From: Fibrobacterota bacterium
GTDB lineage: Bacteria > Fibrobacterota > Fibrobacteria > UBA11236
NCBI GenBank assembly: GCA_023249635.1
Contig: JAHFCH010000037.1
Span: 1 to 39,368, forward strand
DNA: 39,368 nt
Direction of reading: 5' to 3'
How positions within the stretch are numbered: the first letter of the stretch is position 1; the number at the start of each line of letters is the position of its first letter. The notes under the pieces are model-generated. The model worked only from the letters and a program-made list of their open reading frames with translations, did no database searches and was not told where the DNA came from. Shown here piece by piece: positions 1 through 7,376 of the stretch. The position numbers were made by a program, and so were the translations under genes.

Positions 1-1469
1 CTACCCCGGGGCCCGGGGGCGAATGCCAGCGCTCCCAGGGAGGCCAGCCGCGCGGCGTAATGCGACAGCAGCTGGCGGTATACCTCTTCCGGGGCCGACT
101 CCCACGCGGCCCATCGCCCCGCCAGTTCCGCATCCTTATCGGCATCGGCCAGAAATGGGTTGGCCTTTTCCGAGGCGCTGCGGAGAAAGGTTTCCCAATC
201 GCAGTGCGCGCGCAGCGATGCGAACGCGGCATCCAACCAGGCATACAGCGTATCCGTTTCCGCAGCCGCGGGAAACAGGCGCGCGCCGGCGTCACCCAAG
301 AAGGCCAAACGCTCGGAAGGCTTGCCTCCCGAGCGCGCGCCCTTGCCGCGGAAAGGCGCCCATCCCAACACCGCCGCCGCTTTCTCCTTTCGCGTCCGTC
401 CCAGCCAGGCATCGCCCGCGGGCTGGATGCGCAAGCGGGCGTCTCCGGGTTTCTCTGACCCGGGTTTCGCCTGCCCGGTTTCCGCCAGGTCCAACCGGAA
501 AATCATCCACAAGGCCGCGGCCGAGCGCGCTTCGGCCGCGAAGCCCTCCTCGGGAAGCCAGCGCGGCAGCGTCACCAACTCCTTGGCCACCCGCCGCTGA
601 TGCGCCGCGGGCACGCTCCAGCCATCGCCGAGCACGGGAGCCGGTTCGGCCTTGAGGGCCCGCAGCCACGTGTCGATATCATCCAGCAGATACGGCCGCG
701 CGAAGGATTCCTGCGGCTTGATGGCCTTGCGTTCCACATTGGCGGGTTTTTGATCCGCAGCCTTTCCCGGCGCCAAAACGGTGAAGGCCGGCAGCAAGGT
801 ATCGGCCAGCAAAACCGGCATGGCCAACCCGAACCCGCAAGCCAGATGCGCCAGGGCTTCGGGCTTGATCGAGCCCTCCGGTACGGCGAAGGCGCCGCGA
901 TCGAAGAGCCGGGTCGCATTGCCTTTGGGCGTCGCCAGCCGCAGCCACTCGCGCAGCGCGCGGTGCTCCGCCGTCGCGAAGGTGCCGCCATCGGGAACCC
1001 AGCCTCCCACCGCCTTGAGGAATTGCTGCGGGGTTTCGCTTTCCGCCAAGGCCCGGCTGAAAGCCCCCGAGGCCATGCGTTTGGCGAATGCCCCCGAGGC
1101 GATAATGGGATTGGATCCGATGCGCACGCCCGTCATGGCATGGCGCTGGGCATGCGTGGTCGCGGCCTCCACGTATTTGGGCACCGCTACCGTGCCGATA
1201 TGCGCGCGCTGCGTGGAAGACCATTCCGCCAACCGGATTTGGAAAGCGAGTAGCGCGCGCAACGGGGCGGCTGGACGCTTGCGGCCGTCGGCGTGGGATT
1301 CGAACAGCTGCGCATCCAGATCGGCGGACAGGTTTCGGAAGGCATGGACGGGCGGCTGGAAATTATGCGAGAGCGCCATGGCCGCCTGGCGCTGCGGCAA
1401 GGTAAGCGCGTGCCAATATTGCAGGACAGGAAAAAGATCGCGGAAGTCGGAGCGGGAAAAGGGGGGCAT
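1..1469 (-). CDS. Large unrecognised protein, C-terminus cut by window edge
   Basis: A minus-strand frame stays open from an ATG at 1469 to the window edge, giving about 489 residues with no stop. I do not recognise the family. The product is mostly helical and rich in Ala, Leu and Trp, with no signal peptide or membrane segment. It starts MPPFSRSDFRDLFPVL and has no P-loop or obvious catalytic motif in the visible part. It begins 21 bp after the stop of the AAA ATPase gene on the same strand, so the two may be co-transcribed. There is no clear Shine-Dalgarno before the ATG. Several shorter frames overlap it on both strands but read as Arg/Pro/Gly-rich shadow peptides, whereas this frame has balanced protein-like composition throughout. 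The coding call is fairly sure; the function is unknown. Confidence 0.7.
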   Translation of the reverse strand, partial: MPPFSRSDFRDLFPVLQYWHALTLPQRQAAMALSHNFQPPVHAFRNLSADLDAQLFESHADGRKRPAAPLRALLAFQIRLAEWSSTQRAHIGTVAVPKYVEAATTHAQRHAMTGVRIGSNPIIASGAFAKRMASGAFSRALAESETPQQFLKAVGGWVPDGGTFATAEHRALREWLRLATPKGNATRLFDRGAFAVPEGSIKPEALAHLACGFGLAMPVLLADTLLPAFTVLAPGKAADQKPANVERKAIKPQESFARPYLLDDIDTWLRALKAEPAPVLGDGWSVPAAHQRRVAKELVTLPRWLPEEGFAAEARSAAALWMIFRLDLAETGQAKPGSEKPGDARLRIQPAGDAWLGRTRKEKAAAVLGWAPFRGKGARSGGKPSERLAFLGDAGARLFPAAAETDTLYAWLDAAFASLRAHCDWETFLRSASEKANPFLADADKDAELAGRWAAWESAPEEVYRQLLSHYAARLASLGALAFAPGPRG

Positions 1470-1490
1470 AGCGTATCCGCGTGCGGGTGG

Positions 1491-2708
1491 CTAGTCCGCC
1501 AACCACTCCCGAACCGGCTTCGCGAGGAATGCTTCCACCGGAATGCCGTCGCTTCCCACCAATAGGGTTCGCTTGGGCTTGAACGCTTCGGCGAATGCGC
1601 GCATTCCCGTAAGCGCACCGCGCGCGTTTCCGCTTTTGACCTCGATGGCTACGCATCTTCTGCCATCGTGGAAAACGAAATCCACTTCCAGGTTTCCTTC
1701 CCGCCAATAGGAAAGCTTGCCCTCCCCAACGGCCGCCGCGTTCGCCAGATGGGCGCCTACCGCCGACTCGACCAGCCTCCCGCGGTATTCCGGATCGCCC
1801 AAGGCCTCTGCGGGCGACAAGCCCGATTGCGACGTCATCAGGGCGGTGTTCAGCACCTGGAATTTCGGGCTCGAGCCCCTTTGCCGGATGGCCTTCCCGG
1901 AATATTTCTGCAGACCCGTCAGCATCCCCGCGCCGCCGAGCAAATCCAGATAATGCGCCAGCGTGGTCGTATTGCCTGCGTCCTGCAATTGGCCCAGCAC
2001 TTTGGTATAAGCAAGGATCTGCCCCGAATACCGGCACCCCAGTTCGAACAGGCTCCGCAGCAAAGCCGGCTTATCCACCCGGGTCATCAACAGCACGTCC
2101 CGGGAAATGGTGGTTTCGATCAGGGAATCGAGCAGATACCTGCACCAGCGCGGCGGATCCCCCGCGAGCGCGGCCGCGCCGGGGTAACCTCCGAAGTACA
2201 GGTATTCATCCAACGTGAATCCGAACGCCTCCCGCATTTCCGGCCACGACCAATGCGGCACGCGCAACATCTCGAAGCGCCCGGCCAGGCTTTCCGTCAA
2301 TCCCTGCTGCACCAGCAGCGGCGCCGATCCCAACAGCACTACCCGCAGGGGGATTTTCCCCCGCGTGTCCTCGTCCCATAACCGTTTTACCGTTTCGGAC
2401 CATCCCGGAATCTTCTGCACTTCGTCCAGCGCGATCACCGCTCCGGGCGAGCCCTTTGCGGAAGCCGCATGGCGTCCGCGTTCCCATTGGGTGGTGAGCC
2501 ATGCCGTGTCGCCAGGCGCGGGGCCATCCGCGGAAATGAAAATCGTCGGGCATTCCAGCTGACGCAGCACCTGACCCACCAAGGTGGTCTTCCCCACTTG
2601 GCGCGGTCCGGCCACCACCTGTATGAACTTGCGATCCTCCCGCAATCGGGCGGACAGGATTTCGACCGGGGCGCGGGTGAATTCGGGGCCGGAAATTTTA
2701 CTCAACAT
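1491..2708 (-). CDS. AAA family ATPase with DUF4143 C-terminal domain
   Basis: This is a 405-residue ATPase of the COG1373 type (AAA_14 plus DUF4143). Walker A is GPRQVGKT at residues 34-41, Walker B is VIALDEVQ near 91-98, and a sensor-like GSAP follows at 127-130. The C-terminal part contains LEVDFVF and, further on, AIEVKSG. That pair matches the D...ExK spacing of the restriction-nuclease-like fold often seen at the end of DUF4143 proteins. The length is normal for the family, whose cellular role is generally unknown; some members sit near toxin-antitoxin and mobile loci. The start codon lies inside a double palindrome (separate entry), which suggests autoregulation. The unrecognised gene 21 bp downstream is probably in the same transcript. 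Family assignment is firm; biological role is open. Confidence 0.92.
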   Translation of the reverse strand: MLSKISGPEFTRAPVEILSARLREDRKFIQVVAGPRQVGKTTLVGQVLRQLECPTIFISADGPAPGDTAWLTTQWERGRHAASAKGSPGAVIALDEVQKIPGWSETVKRLWDEDTRGKIPLRVVLLGSAPLLVQQGLTESLAGRFEMLRVPHWSWPEMREAFGFTLDEYLYFGGYPGAAALAGDPPRWCRYLLDSLIETTISRDVLLMTRVDKPALLRSLFELGCRYSGQILAYTKVLGQLQDAGNTTTLAHYLDLLGGAGMLTGLQKYSGKAIRQRGSSPKFQVLNTALMTSQSGLSPAEALGDPEYRGRLVESAVGAHLANAAAVGEGKLSYWREGNLEVDFVFHDGRRCVAIEVKSGNARGALTGMRAFAEAFKPKRTLLVGSDGIPVEAFLAKPVREWLAD

Positions 2709-2740
2709 ACTGAGTAAGTTTACTCAATACGGTGAGTAAA
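2698..2740. promoter_or_regulatory. Tandem palindromes over the start of the ATPase gene
   Basis: Two palindromes with the same half-site lie side by side. The first is TTACTCA (2698-2704), a 6-bp spacer, then TGAGTAA (2711-2717). The second is TTTACTCA (2719-2726), a 6-bp spacer, then TGAGTAAA (2733-2740). Their centres are 22 bp apart, about two helical turns, and the ATPase ATG (2706-2708) sits in the spacer of the first. This arrangement is seen directly; a role as an operator for autoregulation is inference. Confidence 0.7.
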
Positions 2741-2782
2741 GTCCATAAATGGCTAAATTACGTTGATTTTGAGAGATTTAAC

Positions 2783-3247
2783 TTAGGGATAGTCGTACTT
2801 GCCGTCCCAGGACCGGCTGGTAAACCCCTGCATCGACTTGAGCCCCGAGAACTGGGCCGCGGGATGCAGCTTGGAGACTTTCGCGTGCAGCTTGCGGTAC
2901 TCGGCCGCGAACACCCGCTCGGTAACGATATCCAGCGTGGTCTGCAGCACCATCTTCAGCACCACCTTGGGATCGGGAGCCTCGGCTTCTTCTTCCTCGC
3001 TGTCCTCATCGACCTCGTCCTCGGCGGGATTCCAGTCGATATGCGTGCCTACGTTCCCGAATTCCACCGAGACCATCTCGCTATCGCAGAAGTATTTGAT
3101 CTCACGCCCATTGGGGGCTACGCGGATGAGGAAGGGGTCGAATTCCTCGTCTTGTACCTTGATGGGCTTCTGATACGATCCCGGGGCCGCTTTGCGGAGG
3201 GTTTGCTCGATTTGCGCGCGCATGGCGTCGCGATCTGGGGTTTCCAT
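2783..3247 (-). CDS. Small acidic protein, paralogue of the 21076-21546 product
   Basis: A 154-residue cytosolic protein of unknown function. The N-terminal half looks beta-rich. A very acidic linker follows (residues about 74-92, including DEDSEEEEAEA), then a helical C-terminal third with TERVFAAEY, ending in SMQGFTSRSWDGKYDYP. A second protein in this window (21076-21546, minus strand) has the same plan: acidic stretch, DESVFAARY and a final GFASRSWKGRFD. The two are therefore clearly related to each other, although I recognise no named domain. The acidic stretch makes me think of a partner-binding protein, but that is speculation. It lies 75 bp upstream of the ATPase start region and diverges from the DUF2721 gene. 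Coding confidence is high because of the conserved paralogue. Confidence 0.85.
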   Translation of the reverse strand: METPDRDAMRAQIEQTLRKAAPGSYQKPIKVQDEEFDPFLIRVAPNGREIKYFCDSEMVSVEFGNVGTHIDWNPAEDEVDEDSEEEEAEAPDPKVVLKMVLQTTLDIVTERVFAAEYRKLHAKVSKLHPAAQFSGLKSMQGFTSRSWDGKYDYP

Positions 3248-3334
3248 ATCCGGAAAGATAGCCCAACCGCCGCTTTGGGCCTATGGAAAGATGAAAAATC
3301 GCCGGTTTATTGCCGGTTTATTACATCTCCGGGA

Positions 3335-3742
3335 ATGCGCATTGAACTCAGCACCCCCGCCCTGTTTTTCCCGGCCATCTCCCTTCTCATGCTGGCCTAT
3401 TCCAACCGCTTCTTCGGCCTGGCCGCCATCATCCGCAAACTCCACGGCAGCCACCGCGAATCCCCCAATCCGGTTTTACTGCTGGAGATCAAAAACATGC
3501 GCTTGCGCATGCGCCTCATCCGCGACATGCAATCCTTCGGGATGCTGGGGCTAATCCTATGCACCCTTTGCATGCTGCTGTTGTTCCGGGGCTACCAACG
3601 CGTGGGCGAATGGATGTTCGGGGCCGCCATGGTGTGCATGCTGCTGTCGCTCATCTGGTCCCTGGTGGAAATCCGCCTGTCCGGAAAATCCCTGGACCTG
3701 CATCTGCAGGATCTCGAGAAGGACGGCACCCCGGGCGGTTGA
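3335..3742 (+). CDS. DUF2721 family membrane protein
   Basis: A 135-residue small membrane protein of the DUF2721 family. The N-terminus ELSTPALFFPAISLLMLAYSNR is the family hallmark: a first hydrophobic helix followed by a short basic segment containing NRFFGLAAIIRKLH. Two further hydrophobic helices lie at roughly residues 68-86 and 92-112, with a basic RLRMRLIRDMQ stretch between the soluble part and helix two. The open frame extends much further upstream, but that extension is antisense to the acidic-protein gene and has no family match, so I chose the ATG at 3335 just before the conserved ELSTPALFFPAIS. The function of the family is unknown. It is transcribed divergently from the acidic-protein gene. 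Confidence 0.85.
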   Translation: MRIELSTPALFFPAISLLMLAYSNRFFGLAAIIRKLHGSHRESPNPVLLLEIKNMRLRMRLIRDMQSFGMLGLILCTLCMLLLFRGYQRVGEWMFGAAMVCMLLSLIWSLVEIRLSGKSLDLHLQDLEKDGTPGG

Positions 3743-4028
3743 GAGGATTTCGGGCGCCGCCGGGCGCGCCCAAGTTTCCCGAGCGGCGCAGGCCGCCGTG
3801 GGCGTTCACTTACTTCCCGGCCGATTCCTCCCCGGCCAAATCGGTTTCACCCGGCTTGTAATGTCATTGTACCGACACTCGTTGTAATGACAATGACTTT
3901 ACGTGGCGATGGAAGGCCGTGGGCGCAGAGCCCAGGGTCCCTGGCCCAGACCCCCTAACGGGTCCGGGCACCGTCTTCCCCTGGTTACAGTCCCCAAAAA
4001 CCCACACTCCGAACAGCCGAAAAATAAA

Positions 4029-4042
4029 GAACCGATTAGTTC
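4029..4042. promoter_or_regulatory. Putative TetR operator O1 upstream of the hydrolase promoter
   Basis: GAACCGATTAGTTC is identical to the 14-mer in front of the tetR gene at 6526-6539 and nearly identical to O2 at 4082-4095. It lies just upstream of the -35 box. Recurrence at exactly the two ends of the regulon supports an operator; binding by the TetR product is inference. Confidence 0.75.
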
Positions 4043-4051
4043 AGAATTCGC

Positions 4052-4080
4052 TTGACGGGAGAAAGGGGCCGCGTTAGTTT
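4052..4080 (+). promoter_or_regulatory. Putative sigma-70-like promoter of the hydrolase operon
   Basis: TTGACG (4052-4057) and TAGTTT (4075-4080) are separated by 17 bp. The promoter is flanked by operators at 4029-4042 and 4082-4095, so a bound repressor would cover both its upstream edge and the transcription start. The -10 box is a weak match. Confidence 0.5.
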
Positions 4081-4081
4081 A

Positions 4082-4095
4082 GAACCAATCGGTTC
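4082..4095. promoter_or_regulatory. Putative TetR operator O2 over the hydrolase transcription start
   Basis: GAACCAATCGGTTC has perfect 5-bp arms (GAACC/GGTTC). Its reverse complement differs by one base from the operators at 4029 and 6526. It sits directly after the -10 box and ends 17 bp before the ATG at 4113. Confidence 0.75.
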
Positions 4096-4112
4096 AATAC
4101 AAGGAGTCCCCG

Positions 4113-4913
4113 ATGAACAGCACGAACACCCAATCGCAACCGCAAACCCGCATCACCCTCAACGGTAACACCTTCAGCATCGCCCTCGCCGACATGGGCC
4201 AGGGCCGCACTTACCTTCTCCTCCATGGCGGCGCCGGTCCCGGCTCGGTCATGGGCCTGGCGGGAGCGCTTTCCCTTTCCAATACCGCCCGCGCCATCGT
4301 CCCCACCCATCCCGGCTTCCAGGGCCAGGCCCGGCCCGAATGGCTGCAAAGCGTACCGGATCTGGCTTCGGCCTATCTGGCGATGCTGGAAGCCATGGAC
4401 CTGAAGGACGTAATCGTGGTGGGCAATTCCCTGGGCGGCTGGATCGCCGCCGAAATGGCCACGCGGAAATCGCCCCGCGTCGCCGGCATCGTTTTACTGA
4501 ACGCGATGGGCGTGGAAAGCGGCGCTCACGGCAAGCTCGCCGATATGTCCAAAGTCTCCCCCGCCGAACGCACCGCCATGGCGTTCCATGACCCGGCCAA
4601 GTTCGCCATCGCGCCTGCGAGCCCGGAAGCCGCGGCCGCCATGGCCGAGAACCAGAAGACGCTGCGCATCTACGGCGGCCAGCACTTCACATTCGACCCG
4701 ACCTTGCGCGCCCGCCTCGGCGGCATCGCGGTCCCGGCTCTCGTCGCCTGGGGCGAAAGCGATCGCATCGTCGATGTCGCCTACGGTAGGGAGTTCGCCG
4801 AGAGCATTCCCGGCGCGCGCTTCGTGGCCATTCCCGAGGCCGGCCATCTGCCGCAAATCGAAAAGACCGCGGCCGTGCTGGAACTTCTCGCAGGTTTCCC
4901 GGCCCATCAGTAA
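4113..4913 (+). CDS. Alpha/beta hydrolase, cytoplasmic
   Basis: A 266-residue alpha/beta hydrolase fold protein. The oxyanion region is LHGGAGPGS (37-45). The nucleophile elbow is GNSLGG with Ser106, the acid is Asp217 in ESDRIVD and the histidine is His245 in AGHLPQIE, so the catalytic triad is complete. There is no signal peptide, so the enzyme should act in the cytoplasm. The substrate cannot be deduced; the family covers esterases, C-C hydrolases, haloperoxidase-like and dehalogenase-like enzymes. The ribosome-binding site AAGGAG lies at 4101-4106 in front of the ATG. The next gene, 34 bp downstream, encodes a close paralogue exported as a lipoprotein. Control by the convergent TetR gene is inferred from shared operators. 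An inducible detoxification or small-ester catabolic role would fit. Confidence 0.92.
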   Translation: MNSTNTQSQPQTRITLNGNTFSIALADMGQGRTYLLLHGGAGPGSVMGLAGALSLSNTARAIVPTHPGFQGQARPEWLQSVPDLASAYLAMLEAMDLKDVIVVGNSLGGWIAAEMATRKSPRVAGIVLLNAMGVESGAHGKLADMSKVSPAERTAMAFHDPAKFAIAPASPEAAAAMAENQKTLRIYGGQHFTFDPTLRARLGGIAVPALVAWGESDRIVDVAYGREFAESIPGARFVAIPEAGHLPQIEKTAAVLELLAGFPAHQ

Positions 4914-4947
4914 TCCCGCAACGAACAACCCATAACAAGGAATCCCC

Positions 4948-5862
4948 ATGCATCGCTTATCCATAAAACCCACCCGACCCTTTTACCTCCGCTCCGCCCT
5001 CGTCCTAATGGGGCTGGCCGGTCTGCTGCAAGCCTGCTCGGAAACCCGGAATCCCGCCGGTCCCGTTACGAAACCCGAGCCCGTGATCAAGCAGTCGGTA
5101 ATCTCCGTGGCGGCGCCCTCCGGTGCCGTGGCGATTTCCCTGACCGATCGCGGCGCGGGCCGCCCTTACCTATTCCTGCATGGCGGCGCCGGTCCCGGTT
5201 CCATGGCCGGTCTGGCCGCGGCCATGGCAGGTTCGGCGCGCGTGGTGCTGCCTACCCATCCGGGCTTCCAGGGCCAACCGCGGCCCGAAGCTTTCAAGAC
5301 GATCCCGGAACTCGCGTCCGCCTACCTGGCGTTGTTGGATTCCATGAACCTGAACGGCGTGATCCTGGTGGGTAATTCCATGGGCGGATGGGTCGCCAGC
5401 GAGATGGCCACGCGGCATTCGCCGCGTGTGGCGGGCTTGATCTTGCTCAATGCCCTGGGCGTGGAAAGCGGACCGCACGGCAAGGTCGCGGACCTCTCCA
5501 AATCGACCCCGGCCGAAATCACGGCGATGGCCTTCTACGACCCCGCCAAATACGCGGTCGCGCCCGCGACCCCGGAAGCCCTCGCCATGGTCATCGAGAA
5601 CCAGAAGACCCTACGTGTATACGGAGGCGCGTTCTTCACCTACGACCCTACCCTGCGCGCCCGCCTGGCCGAGGTGGCCATCCCGACCCTGGTGGCCTGG
5701 GGCAGTAGCGACAAGATCGCGGATGTGGCCTATGGCCTGGAATACGCGGAGAGCATTCCCGGATCGGAATTCGTGCGGCTTCCTTATGCGGGCCACTTCC
5801 CGCAAATCGAGCGCACCGCCACCGTGGCCGGACTCATCCCGTCCTTCTTGGCAGGGCTGTGA
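4948..5862 (+). CDS. Alpha/beta hydrolase, predicted lipoprotein
   Basis: A 304-residue alpha/beta hydrolase that is a tandem duplicate of the preceding gene: LHGGAGPGS, HPGFQGQ, GVESG and DPTLRARL are all shared. The N-terminus carries a basic start, a hydrophobic stretch and the lipobox LLQAC with Cys30, so it should be exported and lipid-anchored. The triad is complete: Ser144 in GNSMGG, Asp255 in SSDKIAD and His283 in AGHFPQIE. An AAGGA Shine-Dalgarno lies at about 4936-4940. The 34-bp spacing and lack of an intervening terminator put it in the same operon as the cytoplasmic copy. A strong terminator follows at 5901-5935. The paired locations suggest the same substrate class is handled on both sides of the inner membrane; the substrate is unknown. 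Confidence 0.92.
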   Translation: MHRLSIKPTRPFYLRSALVLMGLAGLLQACSETRNPAGPVTKPEPVIKQSVISVAAPSGAVAISLTDRGAGRPYLFLHGGAGPGSMAGLAAAMAGSARVVLPTHPGFQGQPRPEAFKTIPELASAYLALLDSMNLNGVILVGNSMGGWVASEMATRHSPRVAGLILLNALGVESGPHGKVADLSKSTPAEITAMAFYDPAKYAVAPATPEALAMVIENQKTLRVYGGAFFTYDPTLRARLAEVAIPTLVAWGSSDKIADVAYGLEYAESIPGSEFVRLPYAGHFPQIERTATVAGLIPSFLAGL

Positions 5863-5900
5863 ATCCCGGCGGCGGACGGCTTACGGGAGGAAATGCGAAA

Positions 5901-5935
5901 GGGAGGAGCGGCGGAAACGCCCTCCTCCTTTTTTT
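5901..5935 (+). terminator. Rho-independent terminator of the hydrolase operon
   Basis: A GC-rich stem (GGGAGGAG and GGCG pairing with CGCC and CTCCTCCT, one bulged C) closes a GAAA loop at 5914-5917 and is followed by seven T residues at 5929-5935. It separates the hydrolase operon from the convergent tetR gene. Confidence 0.85.
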
Positions 5936-5948
5936 GCGTATGGTTTAT

Positions 5949-6506
5949 CTAGAGGGAACGGATGATGCGCATGAAGTCCTCGACCTTGCGGGACTGGAGA
6001 TCGGTCTTCTCCGATTTCAGATTCTGCTCGATGCAGAGCCCGGAGAAGAAGGTCACCACAAGTTCGGTCAAGGCCTCGGCGGAGAGGTCGGTTTTTTCGG
6101 CGGCGATGTTCCGGTGGAATTTCTCCTTGAGCCGGGCGCGGCTGTCGGACATCTGGGTTTGCGCCCGGGCGGGCAACAGGTCGACATCGCGCATGGAATT
6201 GACCGCGAAACATCCCTTGATGCCGTCTTTGCGCTCGGCCTTGAAAGTGAGGAAGGCCTCGATGTTGTTCCAGCCGAAGGGCTCCTGGGTCAAAAGACCC
6301 CGGCCCTTGCGGGTTTTGGTGTAGTGCTCCAAGGCTTCCAGGAACAGGTCTTCCTTATTCTTGAACTCGGAGTACAAGCCGGATTTGTTGACCCCCGTGG
6401 CCTTCTCAAGATCCTGCAAGCCGGTGTCGGCATAACCCCGTTTCCAGAACAAGGGCATGGCCTTCTCCAACACTTCTTCGCGGCTGAAATTCTTAGGTCT
6501 ACCCAT
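5949..6506 (-). CDS. TetR/AcrR family transcriptional regulator
   Basis: A 185-residue TetR-family repressor. It opens with MGRPKNFSREEVLEKAMPLF, the usual first helix. The helix-turn-helix follows near residues 27-47 (DTGLQDLEKATGVNKSGLYS, then EFKNKEDLF). The C-terminal half is the variable ligand-binding and dimerisation region, with two Cys residues (GCFAV and GLCIE). An in-frame ATG 18 codons upstream (6560) exists, but that extension would run across the operator at 6526-6539, and MGRPK is the typical family start, so I chose 6506. It is convergent to the two hydrolase genes and shares their operator, which suggests repression of both the hydrolases and itself. The inducer is unknown. 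Confidence 0.92.
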   Translation of the reverse strand: MGRPKNFSREEVLEKAMPLFWKRGYADTGLQDLEKATGVNKSGLYSEFKNKEDLFLEALEHYTKTRKGRGLLTQEPFGWNNIEAFLTFKAERKDGIKGCFAVNSMRDVDLLPARAQTQMSDSRARLKEKFHRNIAAEKTDLSAEALTELVVTFFSGLCIEQNLKSEKTDLQSRKVEDFMRIIRSL

Positions 6507-6525
6507 GCCTTGAATATACCTTATT

Positions 6526-6539
6526 GAACCGATTAGTTC
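6526..6539. promoter_or_regulatory. Putative TetR operator O3 in front of tetR
   Basis: GAACCGATTAGTTC, identical to O1 at 4029-4042, lies 20 bp upstream of the tetR ATG, the expected place for autorepression. Confidence 0.75.
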
Positions 6540-6587
6540 TATATGAATCTCGAAGGTCAAATGACATCAGGGGGAAAGGTTGAAGAT

Positions 6588-7376
6588 TTAAGGCGAGTCC
6601 CCGCTGATTGCAATCTTGCGCGATCGGAGTTCGAACAGTCCTTTCATGCAGGAATTGGGCAAGGGCGGGGCGGTCTCACGGCTGTAAACCTTCAGGATCG
6701 CGGAGATGGAATCCACGCCTTCTGGCACGGGGAAAACCTGGCTTCCGCCTTCCACCAGCTTTGCAGCGGAATCGATGGGAACCTCAAGCTGGGTCGGAAC
6801 CTTATCCTCGGCGCCCGGGGACGCATCAAAAACCAATTTCATGCTGAGCACCTTACCCAGGAAGCGCTTTCCGGCGATCGGATTTGCTAGCCGGACCCGG
6901 ATCGTTTTCCCATTCGCACCTTGCATCCCGGCCACCAAGCTGTCCTTCCAAATCGGGAATGCCCCTGCTTCCGCTTGCCTCCGGCTTTTCCAGGCGTAAA
7001 TGGAATCGGCAACGGTCCGTTTCCCGGTTCGCTTCACGAAAGTCGCGCGGGAACCCCCTATCTCCAAAGACAGTGAAGTCGACGCTTTGCGGAGCGGGAC
7101 AGGTTCCTGTTTCGACTTGACGAGGGAATTGAGCATCGACGCGCCTTGGAGCAAGGTGTCCCGATCCGCCTTGCCGCCGTAGAGCCCGATGGGCGCCGAT
7201 TCCAGCCCGCTCCCGGCGAAGACCATCAGGAAACAGGAGTCCTGACCGCAGAAAACCGTTTCCAGGTTTTGGCCATGCGAGGACACGGTTGCGACGCACC
7301 CGTTTTGGGTGCCATCCGCTTTCGCTGGAAGCGACCCGCCCAATAGCGCTAGAACCAGGATCGATGGGACTACCAC
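6588..7376 (-). CDS. Predicted exported protein, third gene of the metalloprotease operon
   Basis: A 262-residue protein of unknown family. The N-terminus, read from a GTG at 7376, is a short hydrophobic signal-like stretch (VVPSILVLALLGG) ending in SLPAKA, a plausible signal peptidase site. The mature part looks beta-rich and contains two Cys close together (VFCGQDSCFL) that could form a disulphide. The frame is open much further upstream, but that part lies inside the preceding gene in another frame and is shadow. The GTG overlaps the TAG of the preceding gene (GTGGTAG), so translational coupling is likely, with GGAAG at a reasonable distance. As an exported partner of a putative toxin protease it could be a periplasmic immunity or inhibitor protein, but this is inference. 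The start is moderately certain. Confidence 0.65.
   Translation of the reverse strand: MVVPSILVLALLGGSLPAKADGTQNGCVATVSSHGQNLETVFCGQDSCFLMVFAGSGLESAPIGLYGGKADRDTLLQGASMLNSLVKSKQEPVPLRKASTSLSLEIGGSRATFVKRTGKRTVADSIYAWKSRRQAEAGAFPIWKDSLVAGMQGANGKTIRVRLANPIAGKRFLGKVLSMKLVFDASPGAEDKVPTQLEVPIDSAAKLVEGGSQVFPVPEGVDSISAILKVYSRETAPPLPNSCMKGLFELRSRKIAISGDSP

Larger units (their letters stand above)
3743..4112. other. 370-bp gene-free stretch with a repeat pair and the hydrolase control region
   Basis: No convincing coding frame lies here. At 3856-3897 there is a direct repeat TTGTAATG (3856-3863 and 3882-3889) interleaved with an inverted repeat GTCATTGT (3863-3870) and ACAATGAC (3890-3897), which looks like a protein-binding site. 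The right half holds the promoter and two operators of the hydrolase operon (separate entries). I see nothing else between 3900 and 4025 except G/C-rich sequence. Confidence 0.55.

Noticed and set aside
2732-3334. Upstream extension of the DUF2721 frame by 201 codons
   Set aside because: It lies antisense to the acidic-protein gene, which has a paralogue. The DUF2721 domain begins directly after the ATG at 3335.
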